DNA of 64,000 nt from Diplonema japonicum (Eukaryota > Euglenozoa > Diplonemea > Diplonemida > Diplonemidae). The notes below the pieces were generated by a model. The model did no database searches. It saw nothing but the letters and a program-made list of their open reading frames with translations, and was not told the DNA's origin. Location: contig OZ025689.1 in assembly GCA_964019335.1 (NCBI GenBank), forward strand, positions 310,001 through 374,000. Direction: 5' to 3'. The translations under genes were made by a program, and so were the position numbers. This document shows positions 1-10,100 of the stretch, in pieces; within the stretch, counting starts at the first letter, position 1, and each line of letters starts with the position of its first letter.

Positions 1-948
1 TCAAGGAGCAATAGTGCATGGCAGGGGTCGTTCTCATTGAAGTTGAAGAGCATCTTAAGCCACTCCAGGGCGGTTCTGTGACAGCCTCTTTTGATCATGC
101 TCTGCACTTTTACCTGAATGGTAAGGAAGAGGTCTTTATTGGCCCCTTCGAAGGGCATCGATCTGACGGAGAAAGGCGCCGTCCATGAGAAGTCGGGCGG
201 GGCTGAAAGGGATGCGGTATACAAGGCCTGATCGATCATCGCGGCACCTTCGGAGAACTCGCCCATCTGGCAGACGATCTCGTTGTATTTGAGTAGAGTT
301 GGAATGTAGTAAGGATATTTGTAGAGGAGGGCGTCAAAGGCTTGAAGGCGCATCGAGTTCACGGCTTGCTTCAGCAACGAAGCTGCTTTGAGGCAGTCAT
401 CAGACTCCACGAGGTGCCACTTGGGCATCTCCCCGCCTGTCGACGTCATTGAATATCCATGGTTCTGATACCTAGGCCATGTGTCTTGATCAGGCTTTGC
501 AAGAAGTGTTTCTCTGAAACGTAAAGCCTTCTTGGGCGCCTGGGGTCCGTAGCCGTGTTGCCTGTTGCGTTGTCTTCGGTTGTCGGCGTTCGCCTCGCGC
601 CTCTCATGAGCAATGGCTGCTGTCCCGAACATTTTCTTCAACTCTTCGTCCGGATTCAAAGCACCTCCGGTGCACGTCATGAGCTTCGCTAGTTCGGAGT
701 TCACCCTCTCTTCTTTTGCAAGTTCCTTCTTGTTTTTTCCTTTGTTCAGCTTCTTGGTATGCTCCATCAGTATTGCGTCAATGTCTTCTGACTCCGACGA
801 CTCTTTTACTTCCTCCTTCACTTGCTGCTTCTTTTTTTTCTTTTTGCTTTGCCGTGTGGGCTGCGTGTTGACGTGTTTGGCGGCAACCTCCGGTTCATTG
901 CCCTCTCGTGCTTTCTTCTGTTTCTTCTTCTCGTTTTTTCGATTTTCT

Positions 949-985
<37 letters not shown>

Positions 986-1192
986 TCTTCTTCCCTCTTC
1001 TTCTTCATCTTCTTATTTCACTATTCCTACATACGTGATGTCGCCTTGATCATCGAAGGCCCCGTCACACCATCTTCCTCGCTTTCGCTAGCCCTGCATG
1101 AAAGAAGGGTAAACAAGTGTTCTTTCCTGTTTTAGTACATACCTTCCTCCCAGCAGATCGTTTCCATGAAGTTTCTTGAGTAACCGTGACAT
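1..1192 (-). CDS. TCF25: TCF25/Rqc1-like ribosome quality control protein (5' part, truncated by window edge)
   Basis: Rebuilt from three exons: 1192-1143, 1093-1035 and 946-1, leaving the window still open. Exon 1 encodes a start MSRLLKKLHGNDLLGG, matching the basic MSRR-type start of TCF25. Exon 2 is acidic (ASESEEDG). Exon 3 is Lys-rich, then has the family's helical core: LLKYNEIVCQMGEFSEGAAM, then an aromatic stretch, then TIQVKVQSMIKRGCHRTALE. The introns are GTATGT...CAG. The second intron (947-1034) carries A35 directly before its CAG. Phases agree at each junction. Family knowledge: TCF25/Rqc1 works with the Listerin E3 ligase and NEMF on stalled 60S subunits, so a cytosolic role in nascent-chain degradation is inferred. 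Twenty-two A residues touch the start codon. The C-terminus lies outside the window. Confidence 0.8.
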
Positions 1193-1313
1193 TTTTTTTT
1201 TTTTTTTTTTTTTTAGCCTTCCTATCGAAGTAACAAATGGGAAAGAAAGAATGGTCTTTCCTAGAGAAAACTGGAGCAGAAGCCCCCCTTTTCCGGTCTT
1301 TATACAAAATAAT

Positions 1314-2606
1314 TTAAACGCTCTTCTGGAAAGTAATGAGCTCGTGATACTCCTCGAAGAGGGTTACAGCTTCTTGGACGGAGAGGAGCGTCGACAAAGT
1401 GACGCCGTGTTGTTGCACTATAGGGATGAGGATACTTGGTTTGAGTTTGATGAGGGCGGTCTCATATGTCGCACTGAAAAGGGAACTAAAACTTGGCGGT
1501 TGACGGGAATCGAACACACGCATGATTTGCTTGATGATAGGAGTCGGTAAATTGAACTCCTTCCGCTTCTGGTCGTGGGTGCGTTGAGGAGCGGTGTAGA
1601 CCGAAGCAAGGCCCGCTTTAAGTGCTTTGAGGGAAAGAATGATACGGCCGCCTTCATGAGCCGGTCCTGCTGCCTCGAGCGTGGATTGAACCTCAAGAGC
1701 TCTGTTGATCATGTGAGTGAATTCGAAAGTGCTCAGTTCACGATCGTTGACCCTTATAAGATTGTAGTGGGGAGCAACAACCTTTTCTGTTTTGATACAT
1801 GCAGCTAGGGTGGTGTGGTTCGCTGCGATGGTGTTCTCCATATCGTTGTCCTTCTTCGAGTACGCTCTGATCTGGTTTGTCGTCTTGTAGTGCGGGTACA
1901 CGAAATTCAGAAACTCGTTGATGGAGATTGACTGATCCCGCTTCCCTTCCTCGCCGTCCATGTATTTGAACTTTTCGACAAGCGTCGCAGCGACTTGCGG
2001 GATCTCGATGTTTGTCAGCAGCTCCGACATGGTGATCATGCCCGACAAATCAGTGTCTAACTGTATAAAAATCTTTTTCATTTTCAAGTAATCCCCTTGA
2101 AAAAACTCCGCTTCGAGTGTTCGGTTCCGTTCCGCGATCTCGTAGATTTTACGCTGGACCGCCTTTGCGATGGAACACCCTTCCAGGTCGATGTGGCACA
2201 ACATCACGTTGTCCCGCAGCACACTTATTAGCTCGTTGGAAACGGCGTTCGACACTTCACAGTTCCCGCTGACGTCCAAAGAAGTTATCCTAGGGTGGCA
2301 TCGGATAACTTCCAAGACATCCAACAAACAGGTATCATCTATCCCTTGATGGGATATGCCCACATGTTCCAAAGATTTATTGGCCTGGATCACAGAGAGC
2401 AGCGCTTCTACTCCTTCTGATCCAAGGTAGTTCCCTGCAAGCTCTAAGTTTTTCATCTCGAAGCTGTCACTTTGGTCGCACAACGTGACCGCGAGATCAC
2501 TGTTCCTTTTTATCCCTCTTTGACTGCAGATTTCGCTGTAGATTCGCTTGTTGCTCTTTCCCTGGCAGAACATTCTGAAGCCGTGTTCTTTTTCCACTGT
2601 CGTCAT
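1314..2606 (-). CDS. Leucine-rich-repeat protein with EF-hand
   Basis: Single exon, 430 aa. Residues about 50-165 hold ribonuclease-inhibitor-type leucine-rich repeats (MKNLELAGNYLGSEGVEALL, ITSLDVSGN, LCHIDLEGC). Residues about 178-200 hold an EF-hand with a canonical loop DTDLSGMITMSE. A second, degenerate EF-hand follows around SISINEF. The C-terminal 200 residues are helical and not recognised. The order LRR then EF-hand resembles LRRC74-type proteins, which is only an architectural comparison. A role in calcium-modulated protein binding is inferred. The start is the first ATG and follows an A-rich leader. The stop lies about 120 bp before the TCF25 start, so the two genes are tandem on one strand. 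Confidence 0.7.
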   Translation of the reverse strand: MTTVEKEHGFRMFCQGKSNKRIYSEICSQRGIKRNSDLAVTLCDQSDSFEMKNLELAGNYLGSEGVEALLSVIQANKSLEHVGISHQGIDDTCLLDVLEVIRCHPRITSLDVSGNCEVSNAVSNELISVLRDNVMLCHIDLEGCSIAKAVQRKIYEIAERNRTLEAEFFQGDYLKMKKIFIQLDTDLSGMITMSELLTNIEIPQVAATLVEKFKYMDGEEGKRDQSISINEFLNFVYPHYKTTNQIRAYSKKDNDMENTIAANHTTLAACIKTEKVVAPHYNLIRVNDRELSTFEFTHMINRALEVQSTLEAAGPAHEGGRIILSLKALKAGLASVYTAPQRTHDQKRKEFNLPTPIIKQIMRVFDSRQPPSFSSLFSATYETALIKLKPSILIPIVQQHGVTLSTLLSVQEAVTLFEEYHELITFQKSV

Positions 2607-2682
2607 CTTTTTTTGTTTTTTGTTGTTTTTTTTTTTTTTTTTTTTTTTTTTTCCTTCTTTTTTTTTTGGGGAAAAAGGAAAT

Positions 2683-3252
2683 TCATGTAGGAGGCCTAAC
2701 CCACTCTCCGGCCTCTCGACGATGTTGCAACAGTCTTGCTAGCTTGATGACTTCTTTGCAGGCTTTCTTGTCTGCAATTTTTAAACAGGTGAAGTTGATG
2801 CCGAAAACCCCCGATAACTTTAGTACCCGCTGGATCTCAGCAAGAGCCCGCTCACGCCCTGCAGAAGTGTAAACTGTATTCCGAAGTGGCTCTATCATGC
2901 AGCTTTCATCAGGCGAGAGCATTTCCGTCAAATCAAGCAACAATTTCACCATTTCGGTAGAACGAGAATCGAACTCACTTACACCGCAGAACATAGTCAG
3001 AACACATGCCTCTCGTGGGCATCCTATATTCTCGAGAAGTGCAGTCAGTTCCATTGATAGCCTTGTCATTCTCCTGGTAAAAAGGCGAAGAGGGGAGATG
3101 GAGGCAAGGAGGGTGGAAAGACAGTAATACTTGACACACTGCAAAAAAAAAAAGAAAAGAAAAGAAAAATAAGAAAATGAAAACATCCTCACTCTCTCCA
3201 CTACATTCAGAAACGAATGGAATACAAGGATTCCTTTCCCGCTTGGTGACAT
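2683..3252 (-). CDS. CLUAP1/IFT38-like CH-domain protein (short)
   Basis: The secure part is the exon about 3078-2683, preceded by a good intron (gtattact...ttttaccag). It encodes MTRLSMELTALLENIGCPRE, continues with a helical region, and ends ACKEVIKLARLLQ. Against the N-terminal NN-CH domain of CLUAP1/IFT38 the spacing of LGYPR and of AD-x-x-A-x-K-E-hydrophobic-K is kept, so I propose that family, with caution. Upstream sequence suggests two more short exons (first ATG at 3252, and a tiny exon TGTGTCAA after a T-rich intron) that keep the frame. The coiled coil that normally follows the CH domain is missing: the frame stops at 2683 and an A-rich tract follows. This is either a divergent short protein or one with an unseen 3' exon. 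A partner role in intraflagellar transport would fit IFT54 at 41.5-42.9 kb. Confidence 0.45.
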   Translation of the reverse strand: MSPSGKGILVFHSFLNVVERVRMFSFSYFSFLFFFFLQCVKYYCLSTLLASISPLRLFTRRMTRLSMELTALLENIGCPREACVLTMFCGVSEFDSRSTEMVKLLLDLTEMLSPDESCMIEPLRNTVYTSAGRERALAEIQRVLKLSGVFGINFTCLKIADKKACKEVIKLARLLQHRREAGEWVRPPT

Positions 3253-3493
3253 CAGTCGCCAAAAAATAATAATTTGAAAACTTTTCCCTTTTATTGGTCA
3301 AACCAGCATGATGCTTTTTTTCTTCTTCTTTTGCTGGGCACAAAAAAAACTTGACGAAAGTTTCCAATATCATTTCTCCCTCCCCCTCGTACACATTTAT
3401 TTGATAGACGACAAAAAGAGAAAAAAAATCCCCCTCTTTTCAGAAAAGAAAAAACAGAAAGAACCTACTGCTCAGGATTCTTTGGTTGTCCGT

Positions 3494-3512
3494 TTACATC
3501 GACCCATGCCCT

Positions 3513-3551
<39 letters not shown>

Positions 3552-3845
3552 CCCTTGCACTCTACATACTGCTCCTCCGGTGACATAAATGCTGTGCTGT
3601 CAATGAAGCCTTCCTCAAATTCGAACTCGAAAATAGCAGAGCTAAAGTAAGGATCGTAGAAAGGATGTGTCCTTTGTGTGTTTCTTAGATTAGTTTACAA
3701 GGTCACATACTGCTCATATTTCTCCTGCGGGTCCCATTGTGGGGGCTTTTCGTGGCACCAACGCGCACCTGTGAATGTGAGGCAAAATGAACATAAAATA
3801 GAACATACCACCCCTCCTCATCGCTGCAGTCACTCCTCTCAGCAT
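3494..3845 (-). CDS. Small spliced protein, probable mitochondrial targeting peptide
   Basis: Four exons keep one frame: 3845-3809, 3768-3711, 3641-3550 and 3510-3494, giving about 67 aa. The N-terminus MLRGVTAAMRRGGARWCHEK is basic, hydroxylated and acid-free, like a mitochondrial presequence. The rest is acidic and aromatic (IFEFEFEEGFIDSTAFMSPE), ending CKGGHGSM. The family is not recognised; the size and presequence would suit a small mitochondrial complex subunit, which is inference. Introns 1 and 2 are ordinary (gtatgt...cacag, gtatgt...tttag). The third, 3511-3549, is GT, then A34, then CAG. Its 39 nt are a multiple of three, so keeping it would simply insert a poly-lysine tract without changing the stop. 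Both readings are possible. Six A residues touch the start codon. Confidence 0.5.
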
Positions 3846-3924
3846 TTTTTTCCTCTCCTCTTTTCCTTTCGAGATGAGATTTTTCACTGAAAGAGAAATA
3901 AAAAAGTGGGAAAGGAGACGAACG

Positions 3925-3963
<39 letters not shown>

Positions 3964-4127
3964 CTCGGTCTTTTAACGTCAAGGTGACAAAGAGAAAAAA
4001 AAGAAGAAAAAAAGAAGCGGAATGAGATGCGTGGATGAAAGAACAAAGAGCGAAAACAAGGGAGTGGGTGTAGGGGGTTTCCTTCGAAACTGTGCTTTAT
4101 TTCTCTTTATTGCCTTCGGTTATCTAC

Positions 4128-7100
4128 TCAGCCCTCGATTTCTGAGTACCCCGCATCACCTCCACAGCAAGACCTCAAGAAGCTAAGAATGGCTGTTGTG
4201 GTTGTGAAAAAGAATGAGGTGAGTTGATACCCATAGCTGCTGTTAAACACCCTGCAATAAACGGAAGCCAATGCTGCGTCTCGCTTCCCCAATTGAAAGA
4301 AATACCCAGACTTCCCACACTGTGGTTTTTATTCCCTTTAATTCTCTACATACAACACAAGATAAACCCCCTGGCCGAAATGGCTTGTCATGAACCCAAA
4401 GTTGTTCCGCACCAGCTTTACACTCTTCTTTCCATCTACTCGCATCTGAGACAGCACTTGAAGGACGCCAAAGAACGCCAAGTATGCCCCAAGAATAGAC
4501 TCTGCAACCTTAGCATCTGTGAGTGTCAGTTAGTTAAAAAACACCTCCCGCGGGGCTCGAACCCGCGACCACAAGGTTAAGGGCCTTGCGCTCTACCGAC
4601 TGAGCTAGGGAGGCTGTGTTTTCTAGTTTTTTTTTTTTTTTTTTTTTCAAAATACCAATAGGTGCCACCATGGGGGAGCAACACCTGGGAAGGGGAAAGG
4701 TGAAGGGAAGCATGGAAATATTACAGGGAGGGCGAAGACCAGTTCTTCTGCAATCAGATGGAGCTGTGGACTCCGCCAACCCGTGCACCTGTTTGGAACA
4801 GCCGAAGAGGGCTGAATTACTTTAATTCCAAGCCGCGTAGACCTACGTGACTCGGACGGGGACCTTGACCCCAGTTCGTCGTTTTTCTCGACTGGGACCT
4901 CTGGTGACCGGAACTGGCCCCGGTCGCCCCCTCGAGAGGGATTTGCTCCATTGAGCGAAACATGAAAGGGTGAGAGTAAAATCTCGTGTGCGCATGGGGA
5001 TGATAGGGGAAGCATTTGCTCTCCCCGCTGCACTCCGGCTGGCGGGGGGAGGGGATGGCCGTACCACACTCGTTCGTGCGAAGATGAGAGGACTCATCTG
5101 GGCAACTTCAGAGTAGGCCGGGCCATCCGTTTTTGACTACAATGTCAGGGCACACGATAACAAGAGGATGTTAATTTTAAAAATTTAAAAGTTTAAAAGG
5201 GGACGGGCATACTGGTAAGAGAAAGGCCAGACGCCGGATGATGATAAAGAAAAGGATGAGAGGGAGTGGAAGAGAGGGGAAGGGAACGTAAGCACTAAAA
5301 GAATTGAAATGTTGATCTCACCCTACTCACTTCAGCGCAACACGGGGGCCGCAGGGCCGGCGTCAAGGGAGACAGCCGGCGGGATGAACGAAGGGGCAGC
5401 GGTACCTGCCGTTGCCGCAGACGGCGACGTGAAGACCCCGGATCTGGCCCAGTCAAGCAAGCCAGAGTCGGCGATGAGGGTGAATACCTGCGTCACGCGT
5501 TTTGACAGGCACTCCACCAGCGAGGGGCGTCCATTGGGAGCGTCGAGCGAACCCCGTCCAACCACAGCGCACCCCCCAACAACGTGCTCCCTGGACATCT
5601 TTGCTCCACACGCTGGGCAGCTGAGCTCAGCCTTCTTCCTGTTCGGTCCAGCCGCCTGCAGGAAGCCGAAGAAGAGAGCGGAGTGCCCTACCCTCAGCCG
5701 CGAGATGACCGTCTCCGCTAGCCTGGGGAGGGACTGGGGGAAGCACGCCGCTCGGAGCCCCGTGGCCCTCGCGTATCTCGGGGCCACCTCCCCGACAATG
5801 ACCGCAGACCTCTGCTGAATCTGGCGACGGACCAGGGCCCTGACCGACCTGTAGTCGAGAGAGGGGCGAGTCAGCTCGCGCTTCGTGCCCTCCCCGGCCA
5901 GCCTGTCTGCCGCCTCGTTGCCAGGAACCCCGCAGTGGGACGGCACAAACTGGAGAATGACTGGTGCACCTTGTGCACGTGCCGCGGCCACCAGCAGTTC
6001 CCAGGTCTCGTGGTCGAGCCTCTCCCTCTGCCGCGAAGGACCTGCCCTCAGCTGATCAAGGAGAGAGAGCGAGTCGGTACAGATCGACAGCCGGCTGTCT
6101 GCCAACGTGGGGTGCTCGCTCCGGAGCGCGGCCACCATGTCCAGAGCCACCTTGACAGCCAGACCCTCCGCCCGAAAGGAAGAGCAGAAATTGCTGACGC
6201 CGAAGCTCTCGGACACGGGTTCGTGGGGGCGGGGGAGCTGCAAGTAGACCCCGGCGCCGCCCCTCCACCTCTGGCGGTCCCGTACGACAGAACCATCCGT
6301 ATAGGCATGGATACCCGGTGGAAGGGCAGCCAGAGCCTCCACGGCCGCCTTCCGCTTATCCACGTCCGGCGACGAACGCGTGACCCTGCCGGGAAGGGCA
6401 GTTCTGAACTCCACCAGGAACGCGTGCCACGGTGCTACTTTGGGCGAGGCAGTCAGTAGCTCGAAGGTGTCGTACTTCCTGAAGCCTTCCTGCGTCGTCC
6501 ACCCCTGCAGTCCGCAGCGTCGTAGCGCAAGGATACCCGCACGCAGCCACCCATTGCCCATACCGGTCATCCGCTTCTGCTCAAGGACCTCGCGGTGAAC
6601 CGGGGAGGTCCTCCAGCAGAACGACTTCGCCGTCAACACCGCCGCAGCTCCCTCAGCCATCTGTCGGAGGGGTAGCAGACCTGCCTCAGCAACAACCTTC
6701 GCCGTGCCCGAGCCGTGCCAACAACCCGAGATCAGCACCGCCGCTCTCTGGTGGAGCCCAACAAGCTCCTCCACCCTGCTGTCCCTGAGCCTGGCAAAGT
6801 AAACACCCATGCAGTACCGGAGTAGCGGGAGAACGTACGTGAGGTACAGAGATCGGAGCGTGGCCTTCTTGCACCCCCAGGTCGTGCCCGACAGGAGCCT
6901 TAGTACCCTCAGCCTCTTGTCAGCGCTCCTCAGGACATCCCCCGCATGCTCGTCAAACGTGAGCCCAGAGTCTACAGTGACCCCAAGATACTTCGCCGAC
7001 CCACATAGAGGCAAGGGGCGAGCCGCCATGTAACCAATGTCGGACCTCCGGATGGCGGCGGGGATGTCGAAGGACCGTTTGCCACCCGCCTCCACGACCC

Positions 7101-10100
7101 GAAAGCCAGACAGCTCACGGACGCCAGACAAGGTCCCACAGGCCCCAACCCCAAGATTAAGGACAGGGTCCTGGAAGGCCCCCGGGCAAAGCGGGACACG
7201 CGACGAAGAGAAGTAGACATTAAGCCGCTTCTGATAGGGAACGCACACTGCCTGCGACTTGCTGGAGCTCAGCAGCATGCCCCGTCTCCCACACCAGCCC
7301 TCAACCGCGTCCATCACAGCCTGGGCCCCTCGCTCAAGACCAGCCAGGTCGCCCTGCCCGGCTGAGACCACCACCGCAACATCGTCGGCATAAAGAACCG
7401 ACAGGTCCGCCATCCCAACCAGCAACCTGGCTAGCTCGTCGACGTAGATGGTGTAAAGGACGGGTCCCAGCACAGACCCTTGGGGCACCCCTCTCCTCAC
7501 CTTCGTCGTCGACCCTCGCGAACGACCCACCGTGACCGCCGCCGTACGACCGCAGAGGAAGGAGCGCGTCCATTCGACGAAGGGCTCAGGGATCCCTTTC
7601 CTCCGCATCATGCCCAAGAGAGCTTCGTGCTGAACCAGGTCAAACGCAGATGAGAAGTCAAACAGCAGGGCAGCCGACAGACGCCGACTGTCTTTGTTCC
7701 TCGACAGGCACCCGGTCAGGGACGCCACCTGCTCCTCCGTGGAGCGGCCCCTCCTGAAGCCAGCCTGGCTGTCGTGGAGACTCTCAACGCCCGACGCGCT
7801 AGAGTCTAGGAGAAAGGTAAGCCTCTCCTCTATCATCCTCTCAAGCAGCTTACAAAGACAGCTAGTGAGACATATGGGACGGTACGATGCAAGCAACGTG
7901 GCGTCCTTCCCTGCCTTCGCCACTGGAACAATCACCCCCTTCTTCCAGGCACCCGGCACGATCCCCGCCTGCCATGAGCGATTGAGGAGCAGAAGTAGAA
8001 CCCCGAGCGAGGGTTGGTCGAGGTGGAGAAGCATCTCCGCGAAGATGCCATCATCACCCGCTGCACTGCGTGTCTTCATCCTTCCCAGACCGCGGGTGAG
8101 ATCATACACCGTAAAGGCGTGGCACCCAAGCACGTTCGTCGAAGGAGCTACGTCCACCGCGTCCCCATCACCACCCTGGCCGTAGAGCTTGCCGAAGTGA
8201 GCCCCCAGGCGGTCGGCTTTCGCCTTGTCCGTCACGAACCTCCCCTCGAGAATGGGAAGGTGCGGTCTGCGGTGTCTGCCGTCCAGCTTCTTCACCGCCC
8301 TAAACGCAGACCCGAGGTCCTTGCTCCGACTGAGGTCAGCCGCCATCTCACCCCAGGCCGCGCGCTTCGACTCGGTCATGAGTTGGTTTACCTCCTTGAC
8401 CTTCGCCTTGTAGACCGCCGCCACGCTGTCGTCCTCAGTCTCAGCCGACTTGAGGAAGCGATCCCGCAGGGCGTTCCGTTCTTCGAAGGCGTCTTCGAGT
8501 TCGGCCGTCCACCAGGGGGTCGGGCCTCGTCGCACTCCGCAAAGCGGAATGTGGTCGTCAGCTGCATGCAGAAGAGCCTCTGTAACCTCCTTCGTGAAGG
8601 AGTCAATGTGGGCCTTCGTGTCGATCTTGGTCAGAAGGGCAGCGGCGGCCGCGGTGAAGTCGTCCCACCTGGCCTTTTTGAAGTTCCAGGTAGGGCAGGG
8701 TCGCTCCGAGCAGTAGGCGTCCTCAAGCGGCAGGCGGAAGGAAACCGGGCTGTGATCAGAGCCCCACGTCCCCAACGTCCTCGGCTCCAGTTCCGCACAA
8801 CGTCCCACCACCAGGTCCAGAACGCGTGGCGGTGAGTCCCGCGTCGGCTCGTCTCGGTTGTTGTAGACGGTGTAGCCGTGGGTGTCAAGCCAGTCCCTGA
8901 CCACGTTCCCCCTTTCGTTGGGCGTTGTCACCTTGGCATCCCAAGAGCTGTGGTGTGCGTTGAAGTCGCCAGCAACGATCGTGTTCTTCCCCACAGGTAG
9001 GCTGCCCGGCCGTAGGTACTCGGGGTCCCTTGTTCCTCTGCTTATACTCACAGGCGTGAGGTACACGTTGGAGAGGGTGACCGGGACGCGCTTCACACAG
9101 GAGATCCTCACGTCTAATCGCTCAGTGACACTGTCACCTTCAGGGAGTACGAAAGGAGCTTCCTCCGAGGCAAGGCAGTCACGGACATACGTGATGACAC
9201 CACCGCCTCTCGTCGCAGAGCCGTCCGTCACCGGTGTTGTGCGGTCCCTCCTGTAGGACGTGTATCCAGGCAGGTATGGTGTCTCATGCCCCTCCCTAAG
9301 GTGTGTCTCCTGGATCATAATGATATCCAGCGTCAGTAGGACAGCGTGGTAGGACACGGTTGACCACTTGGCGGCAAGACCGTTGCAGTTCCAGGACAGG
9401 ACCCTGAGTCCCTTCGGCTTCGGGGGTGGGAGCTTCTTAGGTGGACCGGGGTTCGTCTCAACCAGCCCAAGCAGCCCCAGCAGGTCCCTGGCCGACATCC
9501 GTTCAAGTAAGGAAGGGATCAAGGAAGGGAGGACGTCGTACAAGTGATGTGGAAGGTGTCTCCTCGGCTGTATGCGCGGGAGACCAGGAGAGGGGGCGTG
9601 GTCGTCGATCTGACGCCCCCCCTGCTCAGCGGGACCCCTTCAATTGGCAGGGGCGGGGGCCGGGCCCACAGAGGCTGCCCGTCCACGGCCGGCCCCGTTG
9701 GGGGAAGCAGAGTCGCCAGCCAGCGACTGGGCGCGTCCCCTTCCGCCCCCTTGCTCCGTCGATGTCGGGTAGGGGCCTGGCGTGCTTACGCCCTGCGCCT
9801 GGTGCCCCTTCGTCCCTGCCTTGGACCCAGCCTTGCCGCCCTTGCCCTTCCCAGCCACTGCCGTCCGCCCAGCTCCGTCTGCAGATGACGCCGGCGCGCC
9901 AAGTGACGCTGCCATCCTCTCCTGGAGGTCGCGGACCGTCGCCTGCAGACCGTCGATGGTCGCCTGCATCGACTGGATCAGCGCGAGGAGCGCCGGGACC
10001 TCTGGTTCCGGTGCGGGATTCTTCTTCTGGGAGTCACGGGGAGGTGTCGTGGTCGGGGAAGCCGCAGAGGAGACCGGAGTCACAGTGCCAAGTGGCGGAG

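Noticed and set aside
613-1038. Plus-strand ORF rich in Phe and Ser
   Set aside because: Reads through the T35 tract and is antisense to TCF25 exon 3, which has family similarity.
2607-2682. Fusion of the CLUAP1-like and LRR/EF-hand genes through an A-rich intron
   Set aside because: A GTTAGG donor and AAAG acceptor exist, but no known protein has this order, and the LRR gene has its own ATG after an A-rich leader.
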